64,000 nt of DNA from CAYVVT01 sp964454335. GTDB lineage: Bacteria; Fidelibacterota; UBA8477; JABMPR01. The position numbers and the translations under genes are program-made. The DNA lies in assembly GCA_964454335.1 (NCBI GenBank), contig CAYVVT010000017.1:1-64000 (forward strand), in the 5' to 3' direction. This document shows, piece by piece, positions 61,915 to 64,000 of this stretch; the stretch's first letter is position 1; each line of letters starts with the position of its first letter. The notes under the pieces are model-generated. The model saw only the letters and a list, made by a program, of their open reading frames with translations, was not told the DNA's origin and searched no databases.

Positions 61915-61998
61915 GCGTCATTGACTCCGTGTTACAGGTGCTAAGCAATATACAATAGGTATGCCGCTATCAAACCTGGTGGTTGGATCAAGGTGCAT

Positions 61999-62122
61999 TC
62001 ATTGCGAGGAGTTGGGAACAGGCTTTGACTGTTCCCAACAACGAAGCAATCCACAACGCTAACTCGCTAGCTTAATGCTAGAGCTTGCTTCGTCGACCAC
62101 TACGTTGGTTTCCTCGCAATGA
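61999..62122. repeat. MITE-like composite palindrome with 12-base terminal inverted repeats
   Basis: A 124-base element bounded by a perfect inverted repeat, TCATTGCGAGGA (61999-62010) and TCCTCGCAATGA (62111-62122). Inside are GTTGGGAACAG/CTGTTCCCAAC (62011-62021, 62029-62039), ACGAAGCAA/TTGCTTCGT (62041-62049, 62085-62093) and a small GCTAG-type hairpin between them. It contains no gene. It fills most of the 335-base gap before the YbdK gene. The TTGCGAGGA...CGAAGCAA layout resembles dispersed repeats seen in several bacterial groups. Confidence 0.85.
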
Positions 62123-62249
62123 CCCTGGATGGACGCACAATGAGTACCTGCTACCAGATTGTGATCAGGATCATTCTCCTATTGTGATCTCTCTTCTCAT
62201 CAATATAACTTAGCTATTGGAAAACTTTCAGTCAGGGAAGGTGGAGCCC

Positions 62250-63359
62250 ATGGATATCAAAGACCTCACCATCGGTATCGAGGAAGAGTACCAGATCATC
62301 GATCCGGAAAGCCGGGAACTCACCTCTTACATCTCTGAGATCCTGGAGAAGGGCGCCACATTATTCAGAGACCAGGTACAGCCTGAGAACCTGCAGTCCC
62401 AGGTGGAATCCGTGAGTCATGTCTGTCGTAATCTCCGGGAAGCCCGGCAGGAGATCACCCGTTTACGGAGCATCGTCATCGACACGGCGGAGAAGAACGG
62501 ACGCAAGATCGCTGCAGCCGGAACACATCCGTTCTCCCACTGGAAGGATCAGGTCATCACCGACAAGGACCGCTACAAGAGCGTCACTGCTGATTTCAAG
62601 ATACTGGCCCAACGCTTACTGATCTTTGGCACTCATTTCCATATCGGGATCCCGGATCGTGAATTACGCATCGATATCATGCGTCAAATGACCTACGTGG
62701 TGCCGCATCTCCTGGCCCTCTCCACCTCCTCGCCATTCTGGATGGGGCGGGAGACAGGTTTGAAATCCTATCGCAGCGTTGTTTTCGAGGACCTCCCCAG
62801 GACAGGTCTGCCTGAGTATTTCAATTCTTACCAGGAGTATAAACAGTATGTCAAGACCATGATCCACACAGGCTGTATCGATGAAGCCACCAAGATCTGG
62901 TGGGACATCAGGCCTCATCCGAATTATCCCACGCTGGAATTCAGGATTTGTGACGGTATAACCAAAATCGATGAGGTCATTGCCATTGCCGCATTGATCC
63001 AGGCCCTGGTAGCCAAGTTCATCCAGCTGCGTCAGAACAACCAGAGTTGGCGGATCTATCGTCGTGGTCTCATCGCTGAGAACAAGTGGCGGGCCATGCG
63101 TGATGGCCTGGACTGCAAGCTCATCGATTTCGGCAAGGAAGAGGAGATCCCGGTGCGCTTCCTCTGGGAAGAGGTCCTCAACGAGCTCATACCGGACGTG
63201 GTGGGGGAGCTGGGTATCGATGAAGAGATCGAATATGTCCACACCATGCTGAAACAGGGCAGCAGTGCCGACCGTCAACTCATACGCTTCAAGGAAACTG
63301 ACAGCCTGGAGGCGGTGGTAGATCTGCTCATCGAGGAGACGGTGGAGGGTTGCTATTAG
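62250..63359 (+). CDS. ybdK: YbdK-type carboxylate-amine ligase (GCS2 family)
   Basis: A 369-residue ATP-grasp-like ligase of the glutamate-cysteine ligase 2 family. GIEEEYQIIDPESREL near the start, QPENLQSQVESVSHVC, the GTHPFSHWKDQ and GTHFHIGIPDR metal/ATP region, and YPTLEFRICDG are all present. Weak glutamate-cysteine ligase activity is known for the E. coli relative, but the true substrate is unclear. GGAG sits just before the ATG at 62250, which gives the family's MDIKDLTIGIEEE start; an upstream TTG start is not needed. No second-step glutathione synthetase gene is nearby. Confidence 0.92.
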   Translation: MDIKDLTIGIEEEYQIIDPESRELTSYISEILEKGATLFRDQVQPENLQSQVESVSHVCRNLREARQEITRLRSIVIDTAEKNGRKIAAAGTHPFSHWKDQVITDKDRYKSVTADFKILAQRLLIFGTHFHIGIPDRELRIDIMRQMTYVVPHLLALSTSSPFWMGRETGLKSYRSVVFEDLPRTGLPEYFNSYQEYKQYVKTMIHTGCIDEATKIWWDIRPHPNYPTLEFRICDGITKIDEVIAIAALIQALVAKFIQLRQNNQSWRIYRRGLIAENKWRAMRDGLDCKLIDFGKEEEIPVRFLWEEVLNELIPDVVGELGIDEEIEYVHTMLKQGSSADRQLIRFKETDSLEAVVDLLIEETVEGCY

Positions 63360-63387
63360 CCTTAACCTTCGCTCTCCATATATACAG

Positions 63388-63420
63388 AACGGCTGCCTCG
63401 ACAGCCGTTTCTCATTTTTA
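63388..63420. terminator. Terminator between converging ybdK and sulfotransferase genes
   Basis: AACGGCTG (63388-63395) and CAGCCGTT (63402-63409) form an eight-base stem with a six-base loop, followed by TTCTCATTTTTA. It serves ybdK, and a weak T-run on the other side could serve the minus-strand gene too. Confidence 0.8.
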
Positions 63421-63424
63421 CTGT

Positions 63425-64000
63425 CTAAGTTTCCTCAGGGGCAGTTTGCGGTGTAAGCATCTCGTAATTGAAATTCCGTATGTATTCGACCATGTAGTCG
63501 TTCACCTTGCGAATGACCTCGTCATCCACATTGTGCTTGTTGGCCACATATTCACGCTGCGCGTCCACATGAGCCTGGAATGCCGGTCGAGTCTGATCTA
63601 TTCCATTGAGATTGAGTTGACCATAGATCCGTTCCATGATCTCCATGGGCTGTTGGATGAATTCCTCGTATCGGATCTCCACCAGATTCTCTGAAGGAAT
63701 GAGGTGCTTGTCCTGTTCCCAGAGCTCGTACATCTCACGGTAATCCCTGAGGATGTTTTGCTGCATATCTTCGTCGTCCCAGGTCTGCAGGGTGTAGATA
63801 GCGAAGACCTCCCTGAAGAACTTCACCGTTGACAGGAAGACCTCATATGGATTGCGGTAGATGTGGATCCACTTGGCATTGGGATATTTCTTAAGCAGGT
63901 AGGGGATGCGGTAGGTGCTGGTTGGATTCTTCAGGAACATGCGTTTGCCCTGGTACTTGATGGTCATTTTCTGCAGGAAGTAGTGGAATCCTCGCCACCA
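63425..64000 (-). CDS. Sulfotransferase family protein, partial (5' end beyond window)
   Basis: At least 191 codons, open at the window edge (reading continues as WWRGFHYFLQK before the first internal Met). Features are KNPTSTYRIPYLLKKYPNAK, HIYRNPYEVFLSTVKF (the 3'-phosphate-binding Arg and Ser of the PAPS site) and a long helical C-terminal part. The 5' PAPS-binding loop would lie in the missing part. It probably transfers sulfate to a surface lipid or glycan. The visible region looks intact, so it is cut by the window rather than broken. Confidence 0.85.
   Translation of the reverse strand, partial: WWRGFHYFLQKMTIKYQGKRMFLKNPTSTYRIPYLLKKYPNAKWIHIYRNPYEVFLSTVKFFREVFAIYTLQTWDDEDMQQNILRDYREMYELWEQDKHLIPSENLVEIRYEEFIQQPMEIMERIYGQLNLNGIDQTRPAFQAHVDAQREYVANKHNVDDEVIRKVNDYMVEYIRNFNYEMLTPQTAPEET

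Overview
The window comes from a Gram-negative bacterium. It encodes an LpxH-type lipid A enzyme, an MlaE lipid-transport permease, several TonB-dependent receptors and many lipoproteins with clear lipoboxes. The mix of CarboxypepD-regulatory/TonB receptors, a metalloprotease-propeller-barrel fusion, a beta-propeller surface lipoprotein beside BtuB-like receptors, and an EF-G paralogue with a degenerate GTPase centre points to the FCB superphylum (Bacteroidetes/Chlorobi/Marinimicrobia-like lineages). I cannot fix the phylum from sequence alone. Genes are densely packed in operons with 1-8 base overlaps and no phage or transposase gene is seen. The unusual DNA is concentrated in intergenic repeats.

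Layout. 1-6.9 kb (minus strand): a type IV pilus/pseudopilus operon (pilB-like ATPase, pilC-like platform, four prepilins) behind a sigma-54 response regulator. 7.0-13.1 kb (minus): a complete SUF iron-sulfur operon sufB-C-D-S-U-T ending in an Rrf2 regulator. 13.4-17.1 kb: gamma-carbonic anhydrase, pyrimidine nucleoside phosphorylase, flavin reductase, MarR and Nudix genes. 17.1-24.3 kb: a TonB receptor, two tandem PPK2 polyphosphate kinases, two secreted proteins and lpxH. 24.5-35.5 kb (plus): a large envelope metalloprotease/propeller/barrel protein, mlaE, radA, tgt, sfsA, an Ig-like lipoprotein, dapF, manC and a small unknown gene. 35.5-40.4 kb: a SpoIIE phosphatase, the degenerate EF-G and a HIT protein. 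40.4-41.0 kb: tRNA-Asn flanked by broken tRNA-Asn copies that carry palindromic insertions. 41-46 kb: looser accessory DNA with an unknown small gene, a DHFR-like enzyme, a LicD protein, a PAS/GAF sensor without an output domain, and two empty stretches. 46.3-60.4 kb (plus): the most interesting block. It starts with a corrinoid (B12) acquisition set: BtuF-like lipoprotein, CblS-like alpha-ribazole kinase, ADP-ribosylglycohydrolase-family enzyme, two BtuB-like receptors and a BtuG-like propeller lipoprotein. S-adenosylhomocysteinase, NupC, a DMT transporter, a metallophosphoesterase lipoprotein and a GntR regulator follow. 60.6-64 kb: an orphan prepilin, a NicO-type Ni/Co transporter, a MITE-like palindrome, a YbdK ligase and a partial sulfotransferase.

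How the genes work together. The pilus genes form one machine under a local sigma-54 activator. The suf genes build Fe-S clusters with a regulator able to sense them. The block at 46-54 kb looks like capture of a corrinoid at the cell surface (propeller plus TonB receptor), periplasmic binding (BtuF) and lower-ligand nucleoside handling (CblS plus a glycosidase-like enzyme). The adjacent methyl-cycle enzyme SAH hydrolase yields homocysteine, the substrate of B12-dependent methionine synthase. The window also holds three arrays of seven-base tandem repeats at operon-internal junctions and several families of small palindromes.
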